Shown: positions 10,404-18,669 of the stretch, in pieces
Numbering within the stretch: position 1 is the stretch's first letter
Layout: every line of letters begins with the position of its first letter
DNA from: Microbacterium sp. SORGH_AS_1204
GTDB taxonomy: Bacteria; Actinomycetota; Actinomycetes; Actinomycetales; Microbacteriaceae
Direction of reading: 5' to 3'
DNA: 64,000 bases
NCBI RefSeq assembly: GCF_030818935.1
Contig: NZ_JAUTBD010000001.1
Span: 1,364,001-1,428,000 of the forward strand
Made by a program: the position numbers and the translations under genes
The notes under the pieces: generated by a model
Told to the model about the DNA's origin: nothing
Database searches by the model: none
The model's input: the letters and a program-made list of their open reading frames with translations, nothing else

Positions 10404-11852
10404 ATGACATCACCCACCGAGTTGGCCGTCGTCGTCCTCGCTGCGGGCCAGGGAACGCGCATGCGCTCTCGTACTCCCAAGGTGCTGCATCCGGTCGGCG
10501 GTCGTCCGCTCGTGGGCCACGTGCTCGACACCGCGGCATCCCTCGATCCGGCGCGCATCGTCGTCGTCGTCCGGCATGAGCGCGAGCTCGTCGCCGAGAC
10601 CGTCGCGGAGCTGGCGCCCGGAGTCATCGTCGTCGATCAAGACGAGGTGCCCGGCACCGGACGCGCGGTGGAGGCCGCGATGGGCGCGCTCGAGGGCTTC
10701 GAGGGCGACGTGCTCGTCCTGAGCGCCGACGTGCCCCTGCTCGAGACCGGCACCCTCACCGAGCTGCTCGCGACCCACCGCACGGGCGGCACCGCCGTGA
10801 CGCTGCTGAGCGCCCGCGTCGACCAGCCGTTCGGCTACGGCCGCATCCTGCGCGACGAGGTCGACGGCGTGCGCCGCATCGTCGAGCAGAAGGATGCCAC
10901 CGACGACGAGGCGGCCGTCACCGAGATCAACGTGGGCGTGTACGTCTTCCAGGCCGCCCCCCTGCGCACCCAGCTCGCGCTCGTCGGCACCGACAACGCG
11001 CAGGGCGAGAAGTACCTCACCGACGTCATCGGCCTCCTGCGCGATGCGCAGCTCGGGGTCGCGGCATCCGTCACCCCCGACGCCTCGGCCGCCCTCGGCG
11101 TGAACGACCGGGTGCAGCTGTCGGAGGCGGGGCGCACGCTCAACGCCCGCACCGTGCGGCGCTGGCAGCTCGAGGGCGTCACGGTCGTCGACCCCGCCAC
11201 GACGTGGATCGACGTGACGGCGACCCTCGCCCCCGACGTGACGATCCTGCCCAACACGCACGTGCGCGGCGCCACCGTCATCGCCTCGGGCGCGACGATC
11301 GGCCCCGACACCAGCCTCGTCGACTGCGAGGTAGGAGAGGATGCGACGATCACCCGCTCCGACGCGACGCTCGCCGTCGTCGATGCGGGCGCGACCGTCG
11401 GGCCTTTCGCCTACCTCCGCGCCAACGCCCGCGTGGGCGTGAAGGGCAAGGTCGGCACCTTCGTCGAGGTGAAGAACTCCTCCATCGGCGAGGGGAGCAA
11501 GGTGCCCCATCTCTCCTACATCGGAGACACCGACATCGGCCGCGGGGTCAACCTCGGCGCCGGCGCGATCACCGCGAACTACGACGATCTCACCAAGCAC
11601 CGCACGGTCATCGGCGACGAGGTGCACAGCGGGTCGCACAACGTCTTCGTGGCGCCGGTTACGATTGGTGACGGCGCCAAGACGGGTGCCGGCGCGGTCA
11701 TCCGCAAGGACGTCCCGGCCGGTGCACTGGCACTGAGCGTGGCACCCCAGCGGAACATCGAGGGGTGGGTCGAGAAGAACCGACCGGGCACCGCGGCGGC
11801 TGACGTGGCCGCGCGGGCTCGGGCTGAACAGGAAGCGGCCGATGGCTCGTAA
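10404..11852 (+). CDS. glmU: Bifunctional UDP-GlcNAc pyrophosphorylase / glucosamine-1-phosphate acetyltransferase
   Basis: A 482-residue enzyme for the last two steps to UDP-GlcNAc, the precursor of peptidoglycan. The N-terminal uridylyltransferase has LAAGQGTRM near residue 12, followed by SRTPKVLHPVGG. The C-terminal acyltransferase is a left-handed beta helix of hexapeptide repeats, with VEVKNSSIGEGSKVPHLSYI and the acetyl-CoA region GANYDDLTKHRT-like (ITANYDDLTKHRTVIGD). ATG 10404 is one base after the tRNA-Gln 3' end; the tRNA tail GGCGGAG is the only Shine-Dalgarno-like sequence. It overlaps prs by 11 bases. Confidence 0.96.
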   Translation: MTSPTELAVVVLAAGQGTRMRSRTPKVLHPVGGRPLVGHVLDTAASLDPARIVVVVRHERELVAETVAELAPGVIVVDQDEVPGTGRAVEAAMGALEGFEGDVLVLSADVPLLETGTLTELLATHRTGGTAVTLLSARVDQPFGYGRILRDEVDGVRRIVEQKDATDDEAAVTEINVGVYVFQAAPLRTQLALVGTDNAQGEKYLTDVIGLLRDAQLGVAASVTPDASAALGVNDRVQLSEAGRTLNARTVRRWQLEGVTVVDPATTWIDVTATLAPDVTILPNTHVRGATVIASGATIGPDTSLVDCEVGEDATITRSDATLAVVDAGATVGPFAYLRANARVGVKGKVGTFVEVKNSSIGEGSKVPHLSYIGDTDIGRGVNLGAGAITANYDDLTKHRTVIGDEVHSGSHNVFVAPVTIGDGAKTGAGAVIRKDVPAGALALSVAPQRNIEGWVEKNRPGTAAADVAARARAEQEAADGS

Positions 11853-12876
11853 GAAGAACCGTGTAGACCTCGACCGCGACAACGGCATCGCCCCCGGGCT
11901 CGTCGCGAAGACCAAGAAGCGTCTCGTCGTCGCCTCCGGGCGCTCTCACCCCGAACTGGCCGCGCAGGTGGCTCAGCACCTGGGCACCGAGCTCGCCCCG
12001 ACCGAGCACCGCACGTTCGCCTCGGGTGAGATCTACACCCGTTTCGAGGTGTCGATCCGCGGATGCGACGTGTTCGTCGTGCAGTCGTTCGGTCCGCCGG
12101 TCAACGAGTGGCTCATGGAGCTGCTCATCATGCTCGATGCGCTCAAGCGCGCGTCGGCCAAGCGCATCACCGTGGTCGCGCCGTATTACCCGTACTCGCG
12201 TCAAGACAAGAAGGGCCGCGGCCGCGAGCCGATCAGCGCCCGCCTCGTCGCCGACCTGCTCAAGACCGCCGGCGCCGACCGCATCATGAGCGTCGACCTG
12301 CACGCCGCCCAGATCCAGGGCTTCTTCGACGGCCCCGTCGACCACCTCTTCGCCAAGCCCGTGCTGCTCGAGCACTTCGAGCAGAAGCTCACCGGCGAAG
12401 ATCGCGAGACGCTCACGGTCGTCTCGCCCGACATGGGCCGCGTGCGCGTGGCCGACACGTGGTCCGACAGCCTGGGCGCGCCGCTGGCGATCATCCACAA
12501 GCGTCGCGACCCGAAGGTCGCCAACCAGGTCTCGGTGCACGAGATCGTCGGTGACGTGACAGGCCGCACCTGCCTGCTCGTCGACGACATGATCGACACG
12601 GGCGGGACGATCCAGAAGGCGGCGCAGGCGCTCAAGGCCAACGGCGCCCGCAAGGTCATCGTCGCGGCGACCCACGCGATCTTCAGCGACCCGGCCACCG
12701 AACGGCTCCAGGATGCCGCGATCGACGAGGTCGTGATTACCGACACCGTTCCGCTGGCCCCTGAGCGTCACTTCGAGCGCCTCACCGTGTTGCCGATCGC
12801 CCCGCTGCTGGCCCGCGCCATCCACGAGGTCTTCGAAGACGGCTCGGTCACGAGCATGTTCGGCGGCGACGCGTAA
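11842..12876 (+). CDS. prs: Ribose-phosphate pyrophosphokinase
   Basis: A 344-residue PRPP synthetase that makes the phosphoribosyl donor for nucleotides, His, Trp and NAD. Signature pieces are VAPYYPYSRQDKKGRGREPIS (shown here to its limit), SVDLHAAQIQGFFDGPVDHL and the PRPP-binding LLVDDMIDTGGTI. The 22-residue basic N-terminal extension before KKRLVVASGRSHPELA is common in actinobacteria. The ATG lies inside glmU and overlaps it by 11 bases, so the two are translationally coupled, as in many actinobacteria. A strong hairpin follows at 12893. Confidence 0.96.
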   Translation: MARKKNRVDLDRDNGIAPGLVAKTKKRLVVASGRSHPELAAQVAQHLGTELAPTEHRTFASGEIYTRFEVSIRGCDVFVVQSFGPPVNEWLMELLIMLDALKRASAKRITVVAPYYPYSRQDKKGRGREPISARLVADLLKTAGADRIMSVDLHAAQIQGFFDGPVDHLFAKPVLLEHFEQKLTGEDRETLTVVSPDMGRVRVADTWSDSLGAPLAIIHKRRDPKVANQVSVHEIVGDVTGRTCLLVDDMIDTGGTIQKAAQALKANGARKVIVAATHAIFSDPATERLQDAAIDEVVITDTVPLAPERHFERLTVLPIAPLLARAIHEVFEDGSVTSMFGGDA

Positions 12877-12892
12877 GCGCCGCACACCCTCT

Positions 12893-12925
12893 TTCGGCCA
12901 CCTCCTCGCGCGGGAGGTGGCCGAA
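12893..12925 (+). terminator. Rho-independent-type terminator of glmU-prs
   Basis: A 13-base arm TTCGGCCACCTCC pairs perfectly with GGAGGTGGCCGAA across a short GC loop, 16 bases after the prs stop. No clear T-run follows, as is usual in high-GC actinobacteria. Confidence 0.8.
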
Positions 12926-13039
12926 TGCGTCTCCCGGCGCCCCGCGTATCCTCAGCGATCCGCACAAAGTCCGTGCGAGGGGGCGGATGCCGGCGGGAGG
13001 TTGGGCGGATCGCGGAGCGTGTGCGCGGTACCCCGGGAC

Positions 13040-13057
13040 GTTCCGCCTCGGCGGAAC
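13040..13057. promoter_or_regulatory. Perfect 8-base inverted repeat upstream of the flavin operon
   Basis: GTTCCGCC and GGCGGAAC are separated by two bases, about 130 bases before the FMN-binding lipoprotein gene and about 80 before a TACCGT -10-like hexamer (13137-13142). It may be an operator for a dimeric regulator, or an RNA hairpin. It is the only marked structure in the 12926-13184 part of this 308-base gap. Confidence 0.4.
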
Positions 13058-13184
13058 ATGCCGCCACTTGCCGCGAGACAGCCGTCTCACAGCCCGCACA
13101 AAGGTATGAACCGGAGCGTCGTCAAGGTCGTGTCCCTACCGTGAGCAGCACCCCGCCGCGAGGCACGACCGAAGGAGGACCCTC

Positions 13185-13697
13185 ATGATCCGCACCACAG
13201 CCGTACCCCGTCCCGTCCGCATCGGCACCGCTCTGCTGGGCGTCGCCGGCATCGTGACCCTCGCGGGCTGCGCAGGCGGCACCGACAGCGATGCCGCCGC
13301 CCCCGCCGAATCGGCCTCCGCCCCCGCCGCCACGTCGGCGCCGAGCGCCGGCGCCACCGCCGGCGCGAGCGCCGCCGCCGGCAGCGCGACCTCGTCCGGC
13401 ACTTACGCCGACGGCACGTACGAGGCGACCGGCCAGTACGCCACCCCCGAGAGCGTCGAGACGGTCGACGTGACCCTGACGATTGCCGACGACACGATCA
13501 CGGCGGTCGAGGTGACCGGCGATCCGCAGGCCGCGGAGTCGAAGCGCTATCAGAGCGAGTTCATCGGCGGTATCCAGGGCGAGGTCGTGGGCAAGAAGCT
13601 CGACGAGATCTCGGTCAGCAAGGTGGCGGGTTCGTCGCTGACCAGCGGCGGATTCAACAACGCCGTCGAGACCATCAAGACCGAGGCCAAGGCCTGA
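13185..13697 (+). CDS. FMN-binding domain lipoprotein
   Basis: A 170-residue exported lipoprotein. It has signal sequence and lipobox LAGC (Cys 29), then a 40-residue Ala/Ser/Pro/Gly linker, then a single FMN_bind domain from about residue 72. The domain ends with AGSSLTSGGFNNAVETI, aligning with the covalent flavinylation motif usually written SGATxTS; the acceptor position, normally Thr, is Ser 151 here. The next gene, apbE, would attach FMN from FAD. GAAGGAGG precedes the ATG. Role: extracytoplasmic one-electron carrier receiving electrons from the membrane reductase encoded two genes downstream (inferred from the operon). Confidence 0.88.
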   Translation: MIRTTAVPRPVRIGTALLGVAGIVTLAGCAGGTDSDAAAPAESASAPAATSAPSAGATAGASAAAGSATSSGTYADGTYEATGQYATPESVETVDVTLTIADDTITAVEVTGDPQAAESKRYQSEFIGGIQGEVVGKKLDEISVSKVAGSSLTSGGFNNAVETIKTEAKA

Positions 13698-13702
13698 CGA
13701 TC

Positions 13703-14581
13703 GTGACCACCCCGACCGCGACGGGCTCGACCTGGGACTTCGCCGCGATCGGCACGTCGTGGACGATTGATACGGCCGAGCCGCTGTCGACGCTCGCCCG
13801 CGGCGCCGTGTCGGGCCTGGTCGAGCAGTTCGACCGCGATTGGTCGCGCTTCCGCGATGATTCGCCCGTCACGGCTCTTGCGCAGGGCCGCGCGGCATCC
13901 GTTCCCGCACCCGTCGATGCGGATGCCATGCTCTCGCTGTACGACGAGCTCGACCGGGCGACGGCTGGGGCCGTCAACCCGCTGGTCGGCGACGCGCTCG
14001 CCCGCCTCGGCTACGACGCCCGGCTGTCGCTCGCCCCGTCGGGTGAGCCCGAGCGGTCGCCGTCGTGGCGCGAGACGGTGTCTCTGCGCGAGGGGCGGCT
14101 GAGCGTGACGGCGCCGTCGACTATCGACGTGGGGGCGCTGGGCAAGGGGCGCCTCGTCGACCTCGTGCTCGCTGTCGTGCGCGCGCACGTCGACGGCGAC
14201 GTCGTCGTCGACGCCTCCGGCGACCTCGCGGCGTGCGGAACGCCGCTGCGGGTGGGGCTCGAGCACCCCTACGACCCCAGGCTCGCGATCGGGGTGGTCA
14301 CGGTCACCGACGGCGCGCTGTGTGCGTCGGCCATCAACCGCCGCGCCTGGGGCGACGGTCTGCACCACGTGCTGGATGCCCGCACGGGGGCGCCGGTTCG
14401 CGCCTTCGCCGCCACGTGGGCGCTCGCCGACACGGCCATGCGGGCCGACGCCCTCGCCACGGCGTTGTTCTTCGACGGCGGGCCCGAGCTCGCGGCATCC
14501 TGGAAGGCACACTGGGTGCGCATGCGCACCGACGGCCGCGTGGAGTGGTCGCCCGGATTCCCTGGAGAGGTCTTCTCATGA
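13703..14581 (+). CDS. apbE: FAD:protein FMN transferase (ApbE)
   Basis: A 292-residue ApbE-family flavin transferase that links FMN covalently to Thr/Ser of exported flavoproteins. Recognisable parts are FDRDWSRFRDDSPVTALA, the AVNPLVGDALARLGYD-like segment, IDVGALGKGRLVDLV (family consensus DlGGiaKGya) and the late DTAMRADALATALF, matching the metal-binding DAlaTalfvlg region. No obvious signal peptide. The GTG start lies five bases after the lipoprotein stop, and the stop overlaps the next ATG (ATGA). Confidence 0.9.
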   Translation: MTTPTATGSTWDFAAIGTSWTIDTAEPLSTLARGAVSGLVEQFDRDWSRFRDDSPVTALAQGRAASVPAPVDADAMLSLYDELDRATAGAVNPLVGDALARLGYDARLSLAPSGEPERSPSWRETVSLREGRLSVTAPSTIDVGALGKGRLVDLVLAVVRAHVDGDVVVDASGDLAACGTPLRVGLEHPYDPRLAIGVVTVTDGALCASAINRRAWGDGLHHVLDARTGAPVRAFAATWALADTAMRADALATALFFDGGPELAASWKAHWVRMRTDGRVEWSPGFPGEVFS

Positions 14582-16131
14582 GCGCCACCCTCACGGCGGG
14601 CTCGACCCGTGTGCTCGGTGTGATCGGCCGCGTGTCGATGTACCGGCTCGTCTTGTCATCGCTCGGCCTGCTCGTGCTCGTCGCACTTGTGCTGTCGTTC
14701 GCCGGGCTCGTCGTACCCGAGCCCCTCGAACTCGTCGCGAGCGCCCTCGTGCTCGCGCTCGCGTGCGCCGCGACGGACCTGGTCGCGCAGAGCGTGCTCC
14801 GGATGCCACGGCGCCTGGAGTCTTCGCTGATCACCGCGCTGATCCTGCTGTTCGTGCTGCGTCCCAGCATCGAGCCGGTGGGCCTCGCCGGTCTCGCGGT
14901 GGCCGGGGTCGTGGCATCCGCGTCGAAATACCTGCTGGTCTGGCGCGGGCGACACGTCTTCAACCCGGCCGCGACCGGCGCCAGCGTGCTGACGATCGTG
15001 AGCATCTGGGTGCCCGACCTCGGCTCGTCGGCGTGGTGGGTGGGCTCGCCCTGGCTCGCCGCGCCCGTGCTGGGGCTCGGCGTGCTGCTGCTGCTGCGCA
15101 CCGACAAACTGCCGATCGTCGCAGTGTTCTGGGTCGTCGCCATGGTCGTCGCTTTCACCCGGACGACGGTGCAGTTCACGGCCGCGGGCTTCCCCGTCGA
15201 CGTTCCGTCCGTGCTGCTGCAGGTGGCGTTCTCGTCGCCGTTCCTGTTCCTCGGTGCCTTCATGCTGTCGGAACCGCTCACGCTCCCTCCGCGCCGCCGG
15301 CAGCAATACCTCGTCGCGATCGTCGTCGGCGTCCTGGCCGGCTGGCCGTTGCCCGTCGGTGAGATCACCCTCGGTCAGGAGCGGGCCCTGCTGATCGGCA
15401 ACCTGCTGGCGTTCCTGCTGTGCCTGCGGGCGGCCGTGCGGCTGCGCGTGGAGCGGCGCCGCGACCTCACGCCCACCGTGCGCGAGGTGACGTTCCGCGC
15501 CGCGCGACCCTTCTCGTTCTCGCCGGGGCAGTACCTCGAACTCGACGTGCCGCACCGCCGGCCCGATGCCCGCGGCACCCGCCGGGAGTTCTCGATCGCC
15601 TCGGCGCCCGAAGACCTGCCCGAGGTGCGCATCGCCTTCAAGGACGGGTCGCAGTCGTCGTACAAGCGGGCCCTCGCCGCGGTCGAGACGGGGTCGACCC
15701 TCACCGTCACCGGCGTCTGGGGCGACTTCGTGCTCCCGTCGCGCCCGACCGAGCCCGTGCTGCTGGTGGCCGCCGGTGTCGGTGTGACACCGTTCGTCTC
15801 CCAGCTGCGCCACATCGCTGCCACGGGTCAGGAGCGCGACGTGGTGCTCGTCTACGTGGTGGCGGAGGCGGCAGAGCTGGCGTTCCGCGACGACATCGCC
15901 GCCAGCGGCATCCCGGTTGTCGTGTACTCGCGCGACGAGCCGGTCGACCTGCCGGCGCGCTGGACGTGGGCGGGTCCCGATCGGGTGGATGCCGAGGGGC
16001 TCGTGCGCGCGGTCCCCGATATCGCGCAGCGCGCGGCCTACGTCTCCGGCCCGCCTCGGCTGATCTCCGCTCTCGCGCCCGCGTTGTCGAAAGCGAAGTC
16101 GCTGACGACCGACGCGTTCGCGGGGTACTGA
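14578..16131 (+). CDS. NqrB/RnfD-like membrane domain fused to ferredoxin-NADP reductase domain
   Basis: A 517-residue fusion. The first 280 or so residues hold about nine hydrophobic segments with the NqrB/RnfD motif HVFNPAATGASVLT. From about residue 290 follows a flavodoxin-reductase module: FSPGQYLELDVP and REFSIASAPED (FAD binding), then VLLVAAGVGVTPFVSQL and YVSGPPRLI (NAD(P)H binding). It probably oxidises cytoplasmic NAD(P)H and moves electrons across the membrane to the flavinylated lipoprotein. No ApbE target motif (S/D-G-A-T) is visible in this protein itself. ATGA overlap with apbE shows one operon. Confidence 0.85.
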   Translation: MSATLTAGSTRVLGVIGRVSMYRLVLSSLGLLVLVALVLSFAGLVVPEPLELVASALVLALACAATDLVAQSVLRMPRRLESSLITALILLFVLRPSIEPVGLAGLAVAGVVASASKYLLVWRGRHVFNPAATGASVLTIVSIWVPDLGSSAWWVGSPWLAAPVLGLGVLLLLRTDKLPIVAVFWVVAMVVAFTRTTVQFTAAGFPVDVPSVLLQVAFSSPFLFLGAFMLSEPLTLPPRRRQQYLVAIVVGVLAGWPLPVGEITLGQERALLIGNLLAFLLCLRAAVRLRVERRRDLTPTVREVTFRAARPFSFSPGQYLELDVPHRRPDARGTRREFSIASAPEDLPEVRIAFKDGSQSSYKRALAAVETGSTLTVTGVWGDFVLPSRPTEPVLLVAAGVGVTPFVSQLRHIAATGQERDVVLVYVVAEAAELAFRDDIAASGIPVVVYSRDEPVDLPARWTWAGPDRVDAEGLVRAVPDIAQRAAYVSGPPRLISALAPALSKAKSLTTDAFAGY

Positions 16132-16171
16132 TCCGGTAGCCGTCGGTGGGCGTCGTGCCCACGTCTGCCGA

Positions 16172-16978
16172 TCACGACGAGAGCGAGCTCCAGAGCTGCC
16201 ACCACGCATAGCCGTTCATCGTGACCCCGACGAGGGCGACGACCGCCCCCGCGACTCCGACCCGGAACGGACCCTGCAGACGTTCGGTGCGTTCGCCGGG
16301 ACCGCTCGTAACCCGTCGCTTCGGCGCCCGCACCGCGGCTGCATACACGGGGCCGCGATACCTCACGATCAGGAGTCCGCCGACGAGGACCATCATCCCG
16401 ACGAGCAGGTTGGCCACGGTGGGGACGGGAGCTTTCTGCGTCGACGTCGGGCGCATCGCCGCGCCCGACCCGGCCGGTTCTCGCGCAACCACGGGGGACG
16501 GTGACGCGGTGGCGCCGACGGGGGTGGGCGACGTGATGCCGACACCGGGGGAGGGCGATGTGGTGGGGAGGTCCGGCCGCTCCTCCTCTGGCTCGACGCT
16601 TCGAGGAGCGGGGGAGGTGGTGCGGGGCGCCTCAGCGCCCGTCCCGCCCGGCGTCGTCGCGTTTCCCGAGCGGAAGTATTCGACGACGGTGCCGACGGGG
16701 CGGGTCGGCTCGAAGGTCGCGGTGCCCACGGGCGCCGGGGGAGGCACGATCGGCACGGCAGTCGGCACCGGCTCCGTCGGAGCGGGCTCGACGCTCTCTT
16801 CTGGTGCCGAAGGCTCGGAGGAAGGGAGCGGGTCCGGAGTCACCGGCTGATCGACGACCTCGTCGACGGTCTCCTCCGGCGCGGGGATCACATCAGCGTG
16901 TGCCGGAACGGCGGTCGAGATGACCAACGCGAAGACGGCAACCGCGAAAGCTCCGCAATCGCGTGCACGAATCAGCAC
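16172..16978 (-). CDS. Secreted proline-rich membrane-anchored protein, unknown function
   Basis: A 268-residue protein starting at GTG 16978, chosen because GGAGG lies five bases upstream; a longer ATG reading (16999) would swallow that site. Residues 1-27 are a signal peptide (LIRARD then AFAVAVFALVISTAVPAHA). Residues 28-170 are low-complexity Pro/Thr/Ser/Glu sequence. Two C-terminal membrane segments follow (VANLLVGMMVLVGGLLIV and VGVAGAVVALVGVTMNGYAW) separated by a basic loop. Architecture suggests a surface stalk. It lies beside the two-component system but with a hairpin between. Confidence 0.75.
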   Translation of the reverse strand: MLIRARDCGAFAVAVFALVISTAVPAHADVIPAPEETVDEVVDQPVTPDPLPSSEPSAPEESVEPAPTEPVPTAVPIVPPPAPVGTATFEPTRPVGTVVEYFRSGNATTPGGTGAEAPRTTSPAPRSVEPEEERPDLPTTSPSPGVGITSPTPVGATASPSPVVAREPAGSGAAMRPTSTQKAPVPTVANLLVGMMVLVGGLLIVRYRGPVYAAAVRAPKRRVTSGPGERTERLQGPFRVGVAGAVVALVGVTMNGYAWWQLWSSLSS

Positions 16979-17080
16979 ACATACCTCCGAATGCTCCACC
17001 TCGATAGCCGCGAGAAGGACCTGGGTTCCCAGGTGTCGCTCAGCTTATCGAAAGGGACATTCCCGGCAGAAAATCGACTC

Positions 17081-17113
17081 CGCATTCACCATTCCGGTAT
17101 CCGCGTGAATGCG
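17081..17113. other. 9-base inverted repeat between histidine kinase and secreted protein genes
   Basis: CGCATTCAC and GTGAATGCG pair perfectly around a 15-base loop in a locally AT-richer intergenic stretch. A second hairpin (17118-17133, CCGGCCT/AGGCCGG) overlaps the kinase stop codon. They may terminate the two-component operon or act as an operator for the secreted-protein gene on the same strand. Confidence 0.4.
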
Positions 17114-17124
17114 AGCCCCGGCCT

Positions 17125-18669
17125 TCAGGCCGGATCGGCCGGCTTCGCCGGCAGCCGCACCTCGAACGTGGTGTCGCCGGGGGTGCTGCGCACCGTGATC
17201 GTGCCACGGTGGGCCTCGACGATGGCGCGCGCGATCGAGAGTCCGAGGCCCGTACCGCCGGTCTTGCGGTCGCGCGAGCGGTCGGCCCGAGCGAAACGCT
17301 CGAACAGCTGCGGCGCGACCGACGGATCGATGCCGGGGCCGTCGTCATGCACCCGCAGCACCGCTTCGGCGCCTTCGTGCGCGACCGACACGGCGACCTC
17401 GCTTCCCGGGGGAGTGTGGGTCCGGGCGTTGGCCAGCAGATTGGCCACGACCTGGTGCAGGCGCGAGGCGTCGCCGGCGAGTTCGACCGGCTGGTCGGGC
17501 ACATCGATCGTCCACGAGTGGTCGGGGCCGGCCGGACGGGCGTCGCCGACGGCTTCCACCGCGAGGCGTGTCAGGTCGACGGAGCCGTAGACGAGCTCCT
17601 GCCCCTCGTCGAGGCGGGCCAGCAGCAGCAGGTCTTCGACCAGCGTGGTCATGCGGATCGACTGCGCCTGGATGCGTTCGAGCGACTGCTCAGTGGTCTC
17701 CACGGCCAGGGCGACGCGCTGGCGGCTCTCATCGTCCTGCGCCTGCCGCATGGCGCGCAGCGACAACTCGCTGAACCCGCGGATGGATGCCAGGGGCGTG
17801 CGCAGTTCGTGACTGGCATCCGCCACGAATCGGCGCATCAGGTCTTCGTTGCGTTGGCGAGCGGTGAGCGAGGCGTCGACGCGGTCGAGCAGGGTGTTCA
17901 GCGCCGCACCGACCTGCCCGATCTCGGTGGTCGTGTCGACCTGATCGGCCGGGACGCGCTCGGTGATCGAGACGTCGCCCTCCTCCATGCGCAGCGAGGC
18001 GACGCGCGTGGCGGTTTCGGCGACGGCGCGCAAGGGGCGAAGGCCCAAGCGGATGACGATCGCGATGATCACGGCGAGAAGCAGCAGCCCCCCGGCGGTC
18101 ACGAGGGCGACGGTGGTGAGGATCGCGCCGATTGTGCCGGTCACGTTCGACAGGGGCAGGCCCACGAGGAAGGCACCGCCGCCGGGAGCGGCGTACGAAC
18201 GCACGAGGTACTCGCCCAGGTTGGGCAGGTCGACGGTCAGCGCCGAGTCGTCGGCGGCCTGCAGGCTCTTGGCGATCTGGCTGAGGTCGTCGTCGGTGAG
18301 GGCACGGGGCCCGTCGGAGTCGACGACCGCCGCGGTGATGCGTTCCGAGGTCAGCGAGTTGAGCACCAGGAGGGTGCCGTCGGGGAAGCGCGTCGATTCG
18401 AGCACGCTCTCGGCGCTGGATTGGAAGGCGGCACGGGGCTGAATGGATGACGCGGTGTCGGTGACGGAGGCGTCGAGGTTGTAGATCAGCACCTGACTGA
18501 GGATCGCGCTGGTCGAGATGCCGATCATCACGAGGATGAACGCGACCATCCCGATCACCGCGGTCATCAGACGCGCCTGCAGCGTCCACGGACGTCGCAG
18601 CCGCGCGCGCACGCCCTCGCGCGGGGCCGCGTCCGCAAGCGGGGGAGCGGGCCGGGGCGGAATGCTCAC
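17125..18669 (-). CDS. Sensor histidine kinase
   Basis: A 514-residue membrane kinase. It has a cytoplasmic Pro-rich N-terminus, membrane segment about residues 35-60, an extracytoplasmic sensor of about 120 residues, a second segment about 180-207 and HAMP to about 265. The phospho-acceptor block is FVADASHELRTPLASIRGF with His 287. The ATPase has VANLLANARTHTP (N box), VHDDGPGID (G1) and KTGGTGLGLSIARAIVEAH (G2). The GTG start overlaps the response-regulator stop (GTGA). It resembles MprB/TcrY-type actinobacterial kinases. The signal is unknown. Confidence 0.92.
   Translation of the reverse strand: MSIPPRPAPPLADAAPREGVRARLRRPWTLQARLMTAVIGMVAFILVMIGISTSAILSQVLIYNLDASVTDTASSIQPRAAFQSSAESVLESTRFPDGTLLVLNSLTSERITAAVVDSDGPRALTDDDLSQIAKSLQAADDSALTVDLPNLGEYLVRSYAAPGGGAFLVGLPLSNVTGTIGAILTTVALVTAGGLLLLAVIIAIVIRLGLRPLRAVAETATRVASLRMEEGDVSITERVPADQVDTTTEIGQVGAALNTLLDRVDASLTARQRNEDLMRRFVADASHELRTPLASIRGFSELSLRAMRQAQDDESRQRVALAVETTEQSLERIQAQSIRMTTLVEDLLLLARLDEGQELVYGSVDLTRLAVEAVGDARPAGPDHSWTIDVPDQPVELAGDASRLHQVVANLLANARTHTPPGSEVAVSVAHEGAEAVLRVHDDGPGIDPSVAPQLFERFARADRSRDRKTGGTGLGLSIARAIVEAHRGTITVRSTPGDTTFEVRLPAKPADPA

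Noticed and set aside
11119..11142. TGTCGGAGG in glmU resembling the damage promoter
   Set aside because: Within coding sequence, no TANNNT eight bases downstream and no gene start nearby.
16900..16999. ATG 16999 as start of the secreted proline-rich protein
   Set aside because: That reading would place the GGAGG ribosome-binding site inside the gene; GTG 16978 gives a clean signal peptide with correct spacing.
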